Assembly (NCBI GenBank): GCA_033032865.1 | Contig: JAWHQI010000305.1 | Location: forward strand, 1,488,001 to 1,552,000 | Reading direction: 5' to 3' | Source of the DNA: Dactylorhiza incarnata | Taxonomy: Eukaryota > Streptophyta > Magnoliopsida > Asparagales > Orchidaceae | DNA: 64,000 nucleotides | Shown here: in pieces, positions 20,919-31,737 of the stretch | Numbering within the stretch: position 1 is the stretch's first letter | Layout of the letters: each line of letters opens with the position of its first letter | Translations under genes and position numbers: made by a program | Notes under the pieces: model-generated | The model's input: the letters and a program-made list of their open reading frames with translations, nothing else | The model's database searches: none | Told to the model about the DNA's origin: nothing

Positions 20919-22382
20919 CTAATTTCGTCGAGCTTGATAATCATTGAACATATTAATTGCCAAAGTATCCCTAAAATTTGACCATTCAGTTGTTGCCTGC
21001 ACTGGTCCACGAATATTATCATATTCATAGCTATCCCCACCAACAACTTGAGTTGATAGTTCTGCATCAACCTCTTCCAACAATCCAAAATCATTCTCCA
21101 ATCTCTTTTCAACTAAAAAATTATGTAAAATACAACAAACATTTATGATTTGAACCTGCAATTTAACAACACTCAAATATTAGATATTTCAAACTCATTA
21201 TCAACCTTAAAATGGATGTACAAGAATACATTTTAATTTAATACCTGAATTTTGATATTAAAAAAAGAAGGTTGACGCAAAATTGCCCACCGCTTCTTCA
21301 ACAAGCCAAAAGTTCTTTCAATTACATTTCTTTCCTTAGAATGACGAAGATTGAATAATTCCTTGTAATTTGTGGGATTATTTCCTTGTGCGGACCATTC
21401 CTTAAGATGATAGCGTGTAGATCGATATGGAGCAAGATATCCCGGACCATTAGTGTACCCCGCATCGACAAGATAATACTTCCCTATACAAAATATATCT
21501 ATTATTTACATATTTATAAAGATGCATCTATATGTATTGGTTATGTTGTACTAAATAAATTATACCTGTTGGTACTTCAAAGCGATCTGATCTTTCCAAT
21601 GCACTACGCAACACCCTAGAATCTGACGATGAACCCTCCCATCCAGGTAAAACATACACAAACTTCATATTACGATCACAAACTCCCAATACATTAGTTG
21701 TGATAGCTTGTTTTCGATTCCTATATCGACCTTGATCTTTTACTGGGACGATGACTTCAATATGTGTGCCATCTAATGCTCCAATACAATTCTATTAGCA
21801 AAGAAAACATTCAATTTAAATGTTTACGTAAATGAATATCATAATGTATTAAGCTTTTCTAAATAGTTTTCTCACCTCGAACCATCTCCACCTTTGCTCT
21901 TGCCTAGCTTCTGGTAGTTTGATGTAATCTTTAGTCAATTTTAGAATTGCCCTCATCACTAAACTGAAGTGTCTACATATAGTATCATTGGACCTCAAAT
22001 ATGTCCCTCCCACATCACGAAATTTCTTGTTATGACCCAATATATATAAAAACAACGCAAGTGACTCGCTAATTGAAATATGTCGAGTATCATGTAGCAA
22101 ATTTTTCTCAATCAATATATTATGTAGCTCGAGAAATGACTGATTACTCATGCGCAATTAATTAAAACAATTTATTTCTGTACCACCATATAAATTTCTT
22201 AAAAGTGTTCTTCTTAACGAATCATTAAATTTGACCTCCATAGGTTGTCGGGGAATATTTTCTTGCATATGCATTATAGCTACAACAACCACTGTTACAA
22301 TAACTGTCTCTTCAATAATCCTCTTTCGTTTTTTTCTTAAAGCATCAACACTTGACAAGTTTTCCACTAACATCTCGTCCAT
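20919..22382 (-). pseudogene. PIF/Harbinger transposase, four exons, one in-frame stop
   Basis: The enzyme cuts and rejoins the element with a DDE active site. The exons are 22382-21876, 21791-21566, 21483-21245 and 21155-20919. All introns are GT-AG and the joined frame is 403 codons. The catalytic positions are visible as GALDGTHIEV (first Asp), YYLVDAGYTNGPGYLAPY (second Asp) and ERNVIERTFGLLKKRW (Glu). The end part shows CCILHNFLVEKR, typical of the family. The helix-turn-helix side has YGGTEIN...LRMSNQSFLELHNIL. A TAA at 22158-22160 (codon 75) breaks it; everything downstream is open. Initiation after the stop, at the Met of LRMSNQ, is possible but would lose the N-terminus. Confidence 0.9.
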
Positions 22383-23836
22383 TAATATTAATCCAAATCT
22401 ACATTGATGATATATAACAAATATTGTATCAATTATATTGTATCAACTAATCAAAATAAAACTATGCAACATGTAAGCCACCAAATTGCATTAAGTTCTC
22501 GACAGAATAATGTATGCTAATTAAAATGCCATGCAATGCTTCTCTACCAGAAAATGCAATGTAACATTGTAACCAAATTAGAAATTAAAGAGAAAAGCTT
22601 TATTTATTTCAACTCTTATGAACTAATCAAATTAATTGTCCTCATTGTTATACAAATTAATAGCTTAATATCATTCATCATATGCGTAATCCTATTCTCT
22701 TCTGTAACAGTGCTCATTCTATCAATGTGAATTCTCAGTGAGCCAAAGATTTTAGTTATTTTTTGGAAAACCATTCCCAAAGCTGAAGGGTAGGGAACAT
22801 CATACCAAAATTCATAAGTAAATAGATATTATTTTAGTTGAAATGCATTAGGATCTTGGGGTGAAATTAATTTAAGGAAAAAATGTAGTTTATGGTAGAA
22901 ATGCTCGTTGGCTCCAGCAAAAGGGAAAATGATTTTCTTTCTTAGCCATCCACATGAGGCCAGGGAGAGTGAGATGGAGATAAATTTGAGCAAATTTTAT
23001 TTTGCAATTGGATTTGAAATGTGTTTAGGCTTACTGTACCACTGTTTGTAATGTAAGGATAAACCAAAATCTCAAATGAAGTTTAGGACATACAGCAAAC
23101 AAGAAGGACCCTAAGAAATGGTAACAGGTTGCTCAACGAAGGTGATTACTCAGCGGCCAAATATCTAGGAGGCGATTGGCGAGCAGATCTGGACCATCTC
23201 TGCCGAAATGGCAAAACATAGGAAAAGATGAGGTGGTCAGGATCCCGCCGCCTCCTGGAATGCCCTGGCACGCATATCCTACTCCGATGAAACCATCACG
23301 GGTCACTCAGGGCCACACGAAACACCATAGAAGAGAAGGAAGTGGAGGAAGAAACTCACCTTGCAAAAGAAAGGAGGAGGCCGATTGGCGAGCAGATCTG
23401 GAGCCAGAAAAGCTTCTTCCGTCGTTGAGGGAGGCAAGACCACGGGATCTGTGAGGGAGGAGGCGAAACCTTCTCTGTTGTCACCTGTCGAGGAGGGAGG
23501 AGAACGATCGAAAGAGTGAGAGGCGGAATTAGGGCTCAGCCATCGCAGTTGAGTCGCTGGAATGCCGAGGAAGAGGAGAGCGTCGTTGAGTCGCTGCCCT
23601 AACGAGTCGCTGCTGGAACATCGAGGAAGAGGAGAGAGCGGTTAGGCCGAGCGAGCGCAGGAGCGAGTCTTTTTATTTTTATCGGGAGCGAGCCGAGACG
23701 CCAATTCCGATATCGCTGGGTCGATTTTAAGGGAAGGCTAAACCCAATCTCCAGATATTCAACCCAAACTCCATTTCTTAAAATTACTTAGGAAACGAAC
23801 AACATAATTGATATTCGTCATCGAATTTCAATATCT
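22383..23836. other. Right non-coding part of PIF/Harbinger, upstream of the transposase
   Basis: AT-rich to about 22990. The part 23140-23660 is purine-rich and GC-richer, and contains a near-duplicate of GCGATTGGCGAGCAGATCTGG at about 23172 and 23380. GAGTCGCTG-type words repeat at 23550-23610. This is where the transposase promoter is expected. No gene supported. Confidence 0.5.
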
Positions 23837-23867
23837 AATTCCAATTCCGGTCCAAACGAACGGGCCC
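23837..23867. repeat. Right terminal inverted repeat of PIF/Harbinger
   Basis: Reverse complement matches the left end: GGGCCCGTTCGTTTGGAC, then CGGAATTGGAATT. Confidence 0.9.
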
Positions 23868-24912
23868 TTAAGGTAGTTATTGGAAGAGGATGGAGAAAAA
23901 GTGGGGAGTTATCTTTCACGCCAAAGAGAAATTCGGGACAGATTTTATTCCAGACGGTTTTTACTGTTCACGGAAGGAGGAAGAGACAGATTTTCGGCCA
24001 AGGGAAGAAGGAGGTGGATTTTCCTGCAGCGTTTTGGGAAAGAAACTCTTGCATCTTTCTTCTTCTTTTTAATCATGTCTAGTAAGACCTTGACAATTGC
24101 GTGTTCTCCTTTTTCCGTTATGAACTAATTTTCTAAGTCTTGTATGTTGCGAGTACTTTGCTTTATTGTGATGTTTGAACTTTAATTTTTATTATGAATG
24201 TTTGAGATTTTATCTTTATTGAATTTATGAAGTTGTTCTTGGAAATTTTGGGTTAAGTTTTCATCTTTAAAATTTGTTTGCAAGATTCGAGAGAGGAGTT
24301 AGGCTAGATGAATATTTTATTCTGCGCGGCGAGATTCGAGAGAGGAGTTGCGTAAGTATTTCACCAAAAATTCCGTCTTTATACTACGTTGCGAGATTCG
24401 AGAGAGGAGTAACGTAAGTGCATCATAAATTTAATATATTGAAGAAGGGAGAAAGAGATTTCGCCTTCTCGGTAGCAACATTGATTTGTGTACTTGATGT
24501 TATTCTTTATTGTTACCTAAGTTAGAGATAACTAGGAAAATAAGGGGTAAACGGATTTCATAGATCGAGAGATCATGTTTTCCACTTTCAAATCGTTGCA
24601 AGATAGATGATTAATCATTCATAAAAGAGTCACCTTGAGAACATATCACAAAGAATAAAGGAAAGTAGTGTACAAGACTATTTGTCCAAATTGTTCAAAA
24701 GTATTTTTAAGTATTCTTAGTTCTAATTTGTTGTAATTTTATTAGTTTTCAACAAAAATTACCTTAATCAATCAACTTGAATTTAATGAAAAGGTTAAGA
24801 TAGTAATTGCGAGCGTTAGATTTAACACTTCCTCGTGGGAATGATCTTTACTTACACTTTATTACTTGAACCGACACGTGCACTTGCGTATATATACACT
24901 TTTCGCGTATCA

Positions 24913-24938
24913 AGTTTTTGGCGCCGTTGCCGGGGAAG
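24913..24938 (+). promoter_or_regulatory. Primer-binding site of the Athila-like element
   Basis: AGTTTTTGGCGCCGTTGCCG directly after the LTR end TATCA. This is the site type known from Athila elements. Confidence 0.85.
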
Positions 24939-25281
24939 TATACACTAATTTAATGTTTTCTTGCAATATTAGTAAACCCTGAGTATTTAGAGCTCAAGTT
25001 TTTGTAGTTTTATTTGAGAAATTAATTGTGAAGTAGTCTTCTTTTTAATTCTTTTTTCATTGTTATTTTAAATTTTCTAAGCGGGCCTCCATAATAGTTT
25101 TGTATTTGTACAACTAGTTTATGCATAATTTCAATTTGTGAATCCACCTCTGCAGCATCATGTTTTCTTACTCTCGATGTCGATGGTGCGGGTTTTATAC
25201 TCATAATAGTAATGATTGTTATATAGGAGACCATGGTTATACGTCATATGACTCACCTTACGGAGCACATTATCATATGAT

Positions 25282-26442
25282 ATGTCATATGACGAGCCTA
25301 ATTTTTATAATTACGCACCTCCAAAACAAGTATCATTCCCTTATTTCAGCACGACCCCTCAAAGGTCGCAAAGAAGTGAGGAACAATGCATATTCTGTCA
25401 TAGCACCGACCACGTATTAAAAGAGTGTGTTGCATTACAACGTAAAAGGGAGGAGGAGAAGGGGTCTTATATTGAAATTAGTATATCTGATTATCCACCT
25501 TGTCTACGGAGGGCTATTGCGGATTCTCTCCACACACATGACGTTCCTTCTACCACTGATGATCCATACGCAGTACCACCTTGTCTACGGGGGAGTATTG
25601 CGGATTTTTCTATTATATTTTCTGATGATTTGTGCAATGACATAGTTGTGCCTCCTCTACACACGCATTCATCATCTCTTTTGGATTCACCCCACGAGGA
25701 ACCAATCCACATGTTCTCTGATATTGCGGTTAACGCAGTTCCTCCTTTGCATAAACTTTCTACACTCATTTCCGTTGATCCTGCTTTAGCCATCCAGCAT
25801 GGCGAGGTTACAGAGATTGTAGTCGAGCCGCAAAAGTTCGACGAGGCCATCTCACCGGTTGAGGAAGTATCCACTTCCTCACTTGTTGACGATGTCCATG
25901 TTGCTTGTGTGACTCCTATACCTTCTGATATCTCTTGCCCTGCTTTGGATGTCGACAGTAGTGTACGAGTTTTGGAGCCTGTTGGGAGTGAGACCGGGAT
26001 CACTCCCCTGATTTTCAATTATTTAAGTCTTTCTTCTAATTTATTTCCTAAACCCCCTTCTCCATCTAAGTTTATGCAAGTTGATGAGTCGCAGATGCAT
26101 CATGAGGATAAGGAGCAACAAGCTCAATTTGATGCGGTGAGCATCCTCTTTTGTGAGGAGGTTTATCCCTCCTTCATCGAGGCGGCTCTACTTGTTGCTT
26201 TCTCCCCATGTATTGTCCCTGAGGACGATGACACCTTGCTAGACAAGGATATATATTTTGATGAAATGAGTGAGGAGCAGACCTCCTCCTCCTCTTATTT
26301 TCTATTTCCCCTACCTGTGAAGATCAGGTATTATTATTCAGGAGAGGGAGTAACTGTGTTATCTCCGTATCGGTACCCGTTATCGCAACGGATATTAACG
26401 CAGTTACCTGTTCACTTTATCTTTCACAGGCCAATAATCTAG
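25282..26442 (+). CDS. Internal ORF of the Athila-like element, zinc-knuckle-like, 386 aa
   Basis: The only long ORF in the interior. Near the N-terminus it has CIFCHSTDHVLKEC, a CX2CX4HX4C zinc knuckle as found in gag nucleocapsid. The rest is acidic and rich in Ser, Pro and Val, with a repeated PPCLRRAIAD/PPCLRGSIAD and a run of Pro-Pro-Leu-His repeats. No gag core, protease, RT or integrase is visible. The upstream frame to about 25160 may be part of the same product. It could be a heavily altered gag, or an element-specific protein. The start shown is the first in this frame with the knuckle downstream; it is not proven. Confidence 0.55.
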   Translation: MSYDEPNFYNYAPPKQVSFPYFSTTPQRSQRSEEQCIFCHSTDHVLKECVALQRKREEEKGSYIEISISDYPPCLRRAIADSLHTHDVPSTTDDPYAVPPCLRGSIADFSIIFSDDLCNDIVVPPLHTHSSSLLDSPHEEPIHMFSDIAVNAVPPLHKLSTLISVDPALAIQHGEVTEIVVEPQKFDEAISPVEEVSTSSLVDDVHVACVTPIPSDISCPALDVDSSVRVLEPVGSETGITPLIFNYLSLSSNLFPKPPSPSKFMQVDESQMHHEDKEQQAQFDAVSILFCEEVYPSFIEAALLVAFSPCIVPEDDDTLLDKDIYFDEMSEEQTSSSSYFLFPLPVKIRYYYSGEGVTVLSPYRYPLSQRILTQLPVHFIFHRPII

Positions 26443-26777
26443 AATATTTTTGAGGCCTGAATAAGTCATGCTGGGGAGACAATAAACCCAGTAGTTATCT
26501 TATTTTTCCTGCATTTTTATTTTTCCAAGTCTAATTTAATTAGTTTAATTTTTGTTATTTTCTATTTTCCCTTGTTTGTTGGAGCTCACCGCTGCAGGTA
26601 AACTTCATTTGGACTTAGCAGCAGAATCTTTGATCTTATTTTGCCTCCTGAATACGTAAAGAGAAGACATGTGAAGAAGCTTTCCTAAACCCCCTTTTGA
26701 AATGAATTATCTTATAATCTTTCTTAATATATTTTAATGAATGTCTATATTTATGGGTGTTTAATTTTCCGTAAAAA
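26443..26777. other. Non-coding interior of the Athila-like element
   Basis: AT-rich 3' part after the ORF stop. Nothing recognised. Confidence 0.45.
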
Positions 26778-27033
26778 AAGAACATCTCATAGTGATATGC
26801 GGCCTAAGTATGTTCACACATGCTTGGAATGATCCCAACTATGAAATTTAGAAAAAAAAGTGAAAAAAAGAACATCTCATAGTGATATGCGGCCTAAGTA
26901 TGTTCACACATGCTTGGAATGATCCCAACTATGAGATTTATAAAAACAATGTGCAAAAGAGAAAAATAGTTCATAGTGATATGCGGCCTAAGTATGTTCA
27001 CACATGCTTGGAATGATCCCAACTATGACTTCA
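26778..27033. repeat. Tandem repeat, about 90-94 bp, three copies
   Basis: CATAGTGATATGCGGCCTAA starts at 26788, 26878 and 26972 and continues through TTCACACATGCTTGGAATGA in each copy. Confidence 0.92.
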
Positions 27034-27513
27034 AGAAATGTTGTATAGTTAAACCCCATATAATATACCATCATTAAGATTATTAAGGAGAAGTTTTTTT
27101 TATCTCGTTATCAAAAGTTTATAGTTCTAGCCACGTTTATGATGTCCTTGTAAATTCTCTTTCAATCGAACTACCAAACTTATGTGAAGACCAAATCATG
27201 ATTCAACTTATTCTTTTTCATCCTCATTAGTATGAAAGTTCAAGATTATAAACTTGTGTAGGATTAATGAATTTTGAGAATTGACACACACTGCACTAGA
27301 AAGCTTAACTGAATGTTATCCTCGATCAATCTAATGAATTTTCTTTTGTAATTGTGAAATCCTGAAGATTGATAAGTCTTTCAATTGTTAAAAGAAATTT
27401 CTTGTGATAACTGTTCTTATATCAGTGATAAGGGTCTATCGAAGTTGTATTATATAGTTGATCACCCAATTAAACTATTGTTGATTATCTTCGCTAGGGA
27501 CTAGCAAAGTCTT
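27034..27513. other. Non-coding 3' part of the Athila-like element
   Basis: AT-rich. No gene seen. Confidence 0.45.
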
Positions 27514-27526
27514 AAGTGTGGGGGTG
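27514..27526 (+). promoter_or_regulatory. Polypurine tract of the Athila-like element
   Basis: AAGTGTGGGGGTG directly before the LTR start TGATAAC. Confidence 0.8.
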
Positions 27527-28976
27527 TGATAACTTCTTGAAAAGAAGTTATTATCACTATTAAATATAATTTTATAACACATTTATTCCTGGATCATGTA
27601 TTTAAAAAGCTTAATACTTTGATATTTTCATTATTAATTTAAGTATGGATATATTCATTATGTTGCTATGTTTTCATTGTAGAAATGATGGAGGTATCAT
27701 CCATAAGAAAAATGCTGAAGGATTCATCCCGAAGAAATGAAGAAAAAAAAACAGTATTTCTGTCCAAGTAAAATTGTTGCAACAACTTTTACTGAGTTAA
27801 AAAAGTTGTTGCAACAAGTCTGGATCCGAAATTACAGATTTTAATTCCGCATTTTATGATTGCGGCGGTTACAAACATGGAGAGAGTGCGTCTTTTTCAG
27901 AGGATTTTCGAAATATAAGTGGGAAAACACTTAAGGTAGTTATTGGAAGAGGAGGGAGAAAAAGTGGGGAGTTATCTTTCACGCCAAAGAGAAATTCGGG
28001 ATAGATTTTATTCCGGACGGTTTTTACTGTTCACGGAAGGAGGAAGAGACAGATTTTCGGCCAAGGGAAGAAGGAGGTTGATTTTCCTGCAGCGTTTTGG
28101 GGAAGAAACTCTTGCATCTTTCTTCTTCTTTTTAATCATGTCTAGTAAGACCTTGACAATTGCGTGTTCTCCTTTTTCCGTTATGAACTAATTTTCTAAG
28201 TCTTGTATGTTGCGAGTATTTTGCTTTATTGTGATGTTTGAACTTTAATTTTTATTATGAATGTTTGAGATTTTATCTTTATTGAATTTATGAAGTTGTT
28301 CTTGGAAATTTTGGATTAAGTTTTCATCTTTAAAATTTGCTTGGCAAGATTCGAGAGAGGAGTCAGGCTAGATGAATATTTTATTCTGCGCGGCGAGATT
28401 CGAGAGAGGAGTTGCGTAAGTATTTCACCAAAAATTCCGTCTTTATACTACGTTGCGAGATTCGAGAGAGGAGTAACGTAAGTGCATCATAAATTTAATA
28501 TATTGAAGAAGGGAGAAAGAGATTTCGCCTTCTCGGTAGCAACATTGATTTGTGTACTTGATGTTATTCTTTATTGTTACCTAAGTTAGAGATAACTAGG
28601 GAAATAAGGGGTAAACGGATTTCATAGATCGAGAGATCATGTTTTCCACTTTCAAATCGTTGCAAGATAGATGATTAATCATTCATAAAAGAGTCACCTT
28701 GAGAACATATCACAAAGAACAAAGGAAAGCAGTGTACAAGACTATTTGTCCAAATTGTTCAAAAGTATTTTTAAGTATTCTTTGTTCTAATTTGTTGTAA
28801 TTTTATTAGTTTTCAACAAAAATTACCTTAATCAATCAACTTGAATTTAATGAAAAGGTTAAGCTAGTAATTGCGAGCGTTAGATTTAACACTTCCTCGT
28901 GGGAACGATCTTTACTTACACTTTATTACTTGAACCGACACGTGCACTTGCGTATATATACACTTTTCGCGTATCA
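27527..28976 (+). repeat. 3' LTR of the Athila-like element (complete, 1450 bp)
   Basis: TGATA...TATCA ends. It carries the TTA site without PIF (around 27935) and so serves as the pre-insertion sequence. The first 26 bp form a hairpin (AACTTCTT/AAGAAGTT) that the left LTR lacks. Confidence 0.9.
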
Positions 28977-30045
28977 GTAGCCACCAACAAGATTTAAATA
29001 TCTTGAGAAAGAGAGGTTTGGGGTGTCAGACATCATACCTCCTAGTACCGTTGCGAGCCCTTCACCGGGTAGTCCTCGAGAAATCCAAGATTCACCTCAA
29101 ATCTCTATGTATAACTAAATACTAAGCAAGATTAGATTAAGTAGGTGAATACCGATACTAGTAAACCTCGTCCCATGTTAAGGGATGCAGTTGGTTATGG
29201 AGGACTAGTTAGTCCTGCGAGCTAGAGGCTCGACTGGTTGAAGTTGTACTTTGCATGTGCATATTAGTGGCGGGACTTCGGTACTGGTCCAGTCGGCACA
29301 CCGATGGAGGTACGTTGACTCTGATGAGGTGTAGTAGTTTAGAGGGCCAGTAGGTTGTTTTTACTGCGGTCTGGAGAACAATCTCTAATAACCCACACCT
29401 GATCATAAAAAACTGGTGGATTTCAGCAAGAGTACGCAGAAACTCAAGAGGTGCACCTAGGACGTGTACAGAAGGGTACGTAAGGTCTAGGTTTGATAGT
29501 GTGCATACCATCTATGAGTGGAGGACCCGATCCACAGCTTTTGTAGCCACAACGATAGTACCTGAGAGACTAACTATCTCTGAAAAGCGGGAACGAAATG
29601 TCTATGTGCACAGAATAATGTTGGTGAGTTGTACTTGCATGAACAATAATATAATACATTACATTGCATAACATAACATTCATGCAACATACATATTTGC
29701 ATATCCTCATCATATAAATTAGTATGAGCTTTTTTATATGATAAGTAAATTACCGAAAATCTTATCTTATAAGTTTGTATGAGCATTTATATAAGTTAAG
29801 GTACGCTTCTGTGATGATAGTGTAGTTGTTCTTTACCTTCTTTACTTACTTTACCTACTGCGCTGCACTTTTTTTATTACTGCTTTTTACTATTGCTTTA
29901 GTTTATATAGAATTGCTAGCATAACTTTATTACACTGTCATAGTTTATATATATGCATACTTGCTAGTTAGAGCCACGTCACCCCCTTTGCTATACTGCT
30001 TTGTTATCCTCCTTTTCGTCCTCCCGCCCGGTGCTTAAGTGTCGC
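28977..30045. other. LTR-like relic without coding sequence
   Basis: Style and word content (short T-rich and GC-mixed blocks, stretches such as GGTGCACCTAGGACG) suggest an old LTR of a TGTAAC-type Ty3/gypsy element. No end or partner copy can be shown. Confidence 0.4.
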
Positions 30046-30073
30046 GGGGGGGGGGGGGGGGGGGGGGGGGGGG
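30046..30073. repeat. Poly-G run, 28 bases
   Basis: Uninterrupted G homopolymer following GTGTCGC. Confidence 0.95.
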
Positions 30074-30539
30074 CAAGGATAAAATGACTTAGTATTTTTG
30101 ACTAATGGCCGGATGTGGCATAACAACAAGGTGCACGAGGAGTCAGAGCAGAAACACGACCAGCAGGACGGGTGGCAGGACTCGAGGAGCCGTTGTCGCG
30201 CATTTTACCACAGGTTGATGAGAGTTTTGTTTAGCTTACGCATTGATGTAGAGTGAGAGAGTGTTGTACTTACTTTTGGACATGTACTAGGCATAAGCTC
30301 TTACTCTTTATTTTAGTATTCATTGATGGACTCTTGTTATCTCTTTTGATATTTACAAATGCGTGATTGTGGACTTATCTTTACAACTTGCTTCTTTTCT
30401 TATGTTGGTATGGTTGATCATTCTTGTCGGCAGGATCAGCGTCTTGCGGTGGTGACTAACCCGTGTGTTGGTGTCACCGTAAGGCGGCGGTTCTAAGCAT
30501 AAAACCACGTCAGATGTCTCATCGTAAAAATTCGGGGGT
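30074..30539. other. LTR-like relic, U5-like end
   Basis: Ends with TAAAAATTCGGGGGTGGGGTC at about 30525, which resembles the usual end of Tekay/Del-like LTRs. The expected primer site does not follow; instead the Tat-like LTR relic starts. Confidence 0.4.
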
Positions 30540-31000
30540 GGGGTCTTATAGAAGATTCCCGAAAGACAGTTGGAAGATCTCCTTTGGCCTTCGAAGATCC
30601 CTTCGAAGCCTCAAAGATCTCCATTGCTCCTCGAAGGACCCTCTAAAGATTGCTCGAAGTAATCGTCAGCTCCGTTCTTTGAGCTCAGAGCCTCCATTGC
30701 TACATTCAACATTCCATATTGCTCCTGAGCACGCTTGTCACCATCCCACTCCAAGCGACCTCAGCGGTCAAGAAAAATCATTGTAACGAGCGATGGTCTG
30801 TCACCATCGAGAGATAACTTTTGTAACATCTCAAAAAATAGTGGAACTTGGCCAACACAGTCCCGAACCCGTGTTTTTTTTTCTTTTCGGGGTTTTTCCA
30901 CGTAAAAAGGATTATTTGTCAGTCGTCGGTTCTCCCTGTGACTGATTGCGCTCTAGGCTCACTCTCGAGATCAGAAATGCGGTGAGTGGAGAATTCCCCG
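30540..31000 (+). repeat. Relic of a Tat-type LTR (R-U5 part), plus orientation
   Basis: It aligns with the minus strand of the LTR at 8783-9981. Shared features in order are GAAGATCTCC/CTTCGAAGATC clusters, GTAACGAG then GGTCTGTC, TTGTAACATCTC, a CGGGGTTTTTCCAC-like block, TGTGACTG and GCTCACTCTCG. It is strongly diverged. It is followed at 31.8 kb by a gag fragment of the same strand. Confidence 0.65.
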
Positions 31001-31068
31001 ATCAATCTAAGGACGACGGCTTCCTCAAGATCAATGTCGACGGGAAGCTGGTTACCGCTCATGGATGA

Positions 31069-31094
31069 CCCCCCCCCCCCCCCCCCCCCCCCCC
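31069..31094. repeat. Poly-C run, 26 bases
   Basis: C homopolymer, then T and five more C. Confidence 0.95.
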
Positions 31095-31100
31095 TCCCCC

Positions 31101-31737
31101 GAAGTCAACTCTCAGCATGAAGGGGTTGTGGTACTACCCCCTATTTATAGAGAAGGAAGAACGACAGACCGGTAAGCATCCTCTCCCCTAAGGATGAGCT
31201 CGCCGAATAGGGGTTGGACTTTTTCTTTCCGACCTCTGGTGAGCTCGTAAAAAATGGGGATTATGTACAACCCCTATTAGGCGAGTTGCCCGGTACTCGC
31301 CCAAACAGTTGAAAATAGCCCAGAACCCCTATTCGTACTTGTACAACCCATATTCTTCGATGGAAGAAACCATTCAGGCCACGTGGGAAAAAAGTCAAAG
31401 CCAGAGGTCAAGTCAAAGATAGCTAACAATTCAAAGGGGAATTCAATGTAAGATGCGAGTATCAGGATTACTCGCCCCTAAGCGACGACTATCAACAACA
31501 TCTCGTCAGGCATAGGAGAGATCCACATGAGTAGCGACTATCAACAGCATTTCGCCAAGCGTAGACGAGATAAAGCAACGACTTTCAAAAACATCTTGCC
31601 AGGCGTGGGAGAGATCCTTCGGTAGTCTCTCGTTCACCAAGCTCAACTAGACAATTTTGTCGGGGGCCAGGTATAGTCGCCTTCATCCCCCCTTTTGGAA
31701 TTTTTTTTAATAAATAGACCCCCAGGGGGTACCAGGA
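31101..31737. other. 5' leader-like sequence with three 45-50-bp repeats
   Basis: A CTATTTATAG box lies at about 31140. At about 31482, 31531 and 31577 the words GCGACTATCAACAACATCTCG / GCGACTATCAACAGCATTTCG / ACGACTTTCAAAAACATCTTG mark three diverged tandem copies. No gene. Confidence 0.55.

Larger units (their letters stand above)
17392..23867 (-). mobile_element. PIF/Harbinger DNA transposon, two-gene, nearly intact
   Basis: The terminal inverted repeats are about 30 bp: 17392-17421 starts GGCCCCGTTCGTTTGGAC and 23837-23867 ends GTCCAAACGAACGGGCCC, with one mismatch and one indel between them. A TTA target duplication flanks them (17389-17391 and 23868-23870). The right LTR of the host element shows the empty site at about 27935 as a single TTA, which confirms both ends. 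Inside are a Myb/SANT-like gene and a DDE transposase gene, the usual pair of autonomous PIF/Harbinger elements. Confidence 0.95.
17012..24912 (+). repeat. 5' LTR of the Athila-like element, split by PIF/Harbinger
   Basis: The two LTR halves are 17012-17391 and 23871-24912. Compared with the right LTR, the first 26 bases are missing, including an inverted repeat (AACTTCTT...AAGAAGTT). Three copies of GATTCGAGAGAGGAGT occur at about 24286, 24330 and 24393. An 82-codon open frame (23880-24128) is also present in the right LTR, but it is more likely leader sequence than a gene. Confidence 0.85.
17012..28976 (+). mobile_element. Athila-like non-autonomous LTR retrotransposon, with PIF insertion in its left LTR
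   Basis: The left LTR (17012-17391 plus 23871-24912) and right LTR (27527-28976) align throughout. The primer-binding site TTTTTGGCGCCGTTGCCGGGG follows the left LTR directly; this type is known from Athila elements. The purine tract GTGTGGGGGTG precedes the right LTR, whose ends are TGATA and TATCA. The left LTR lacks its first 26 bp, so no target duplication can be tested. The 2.6-kb interior holds one ORF with a zinc-knuckle-like motif and no pol domains, so the element depends on enzymes from elsewhere. Confidence 0.82.

Noticed and set aside
23880..24128. 82-codon frame conserved in both LTRs of the Athila-like element
   Set aside because: Conservation is explained by LTR identity; differences change amino acids freely and no motif is seen.
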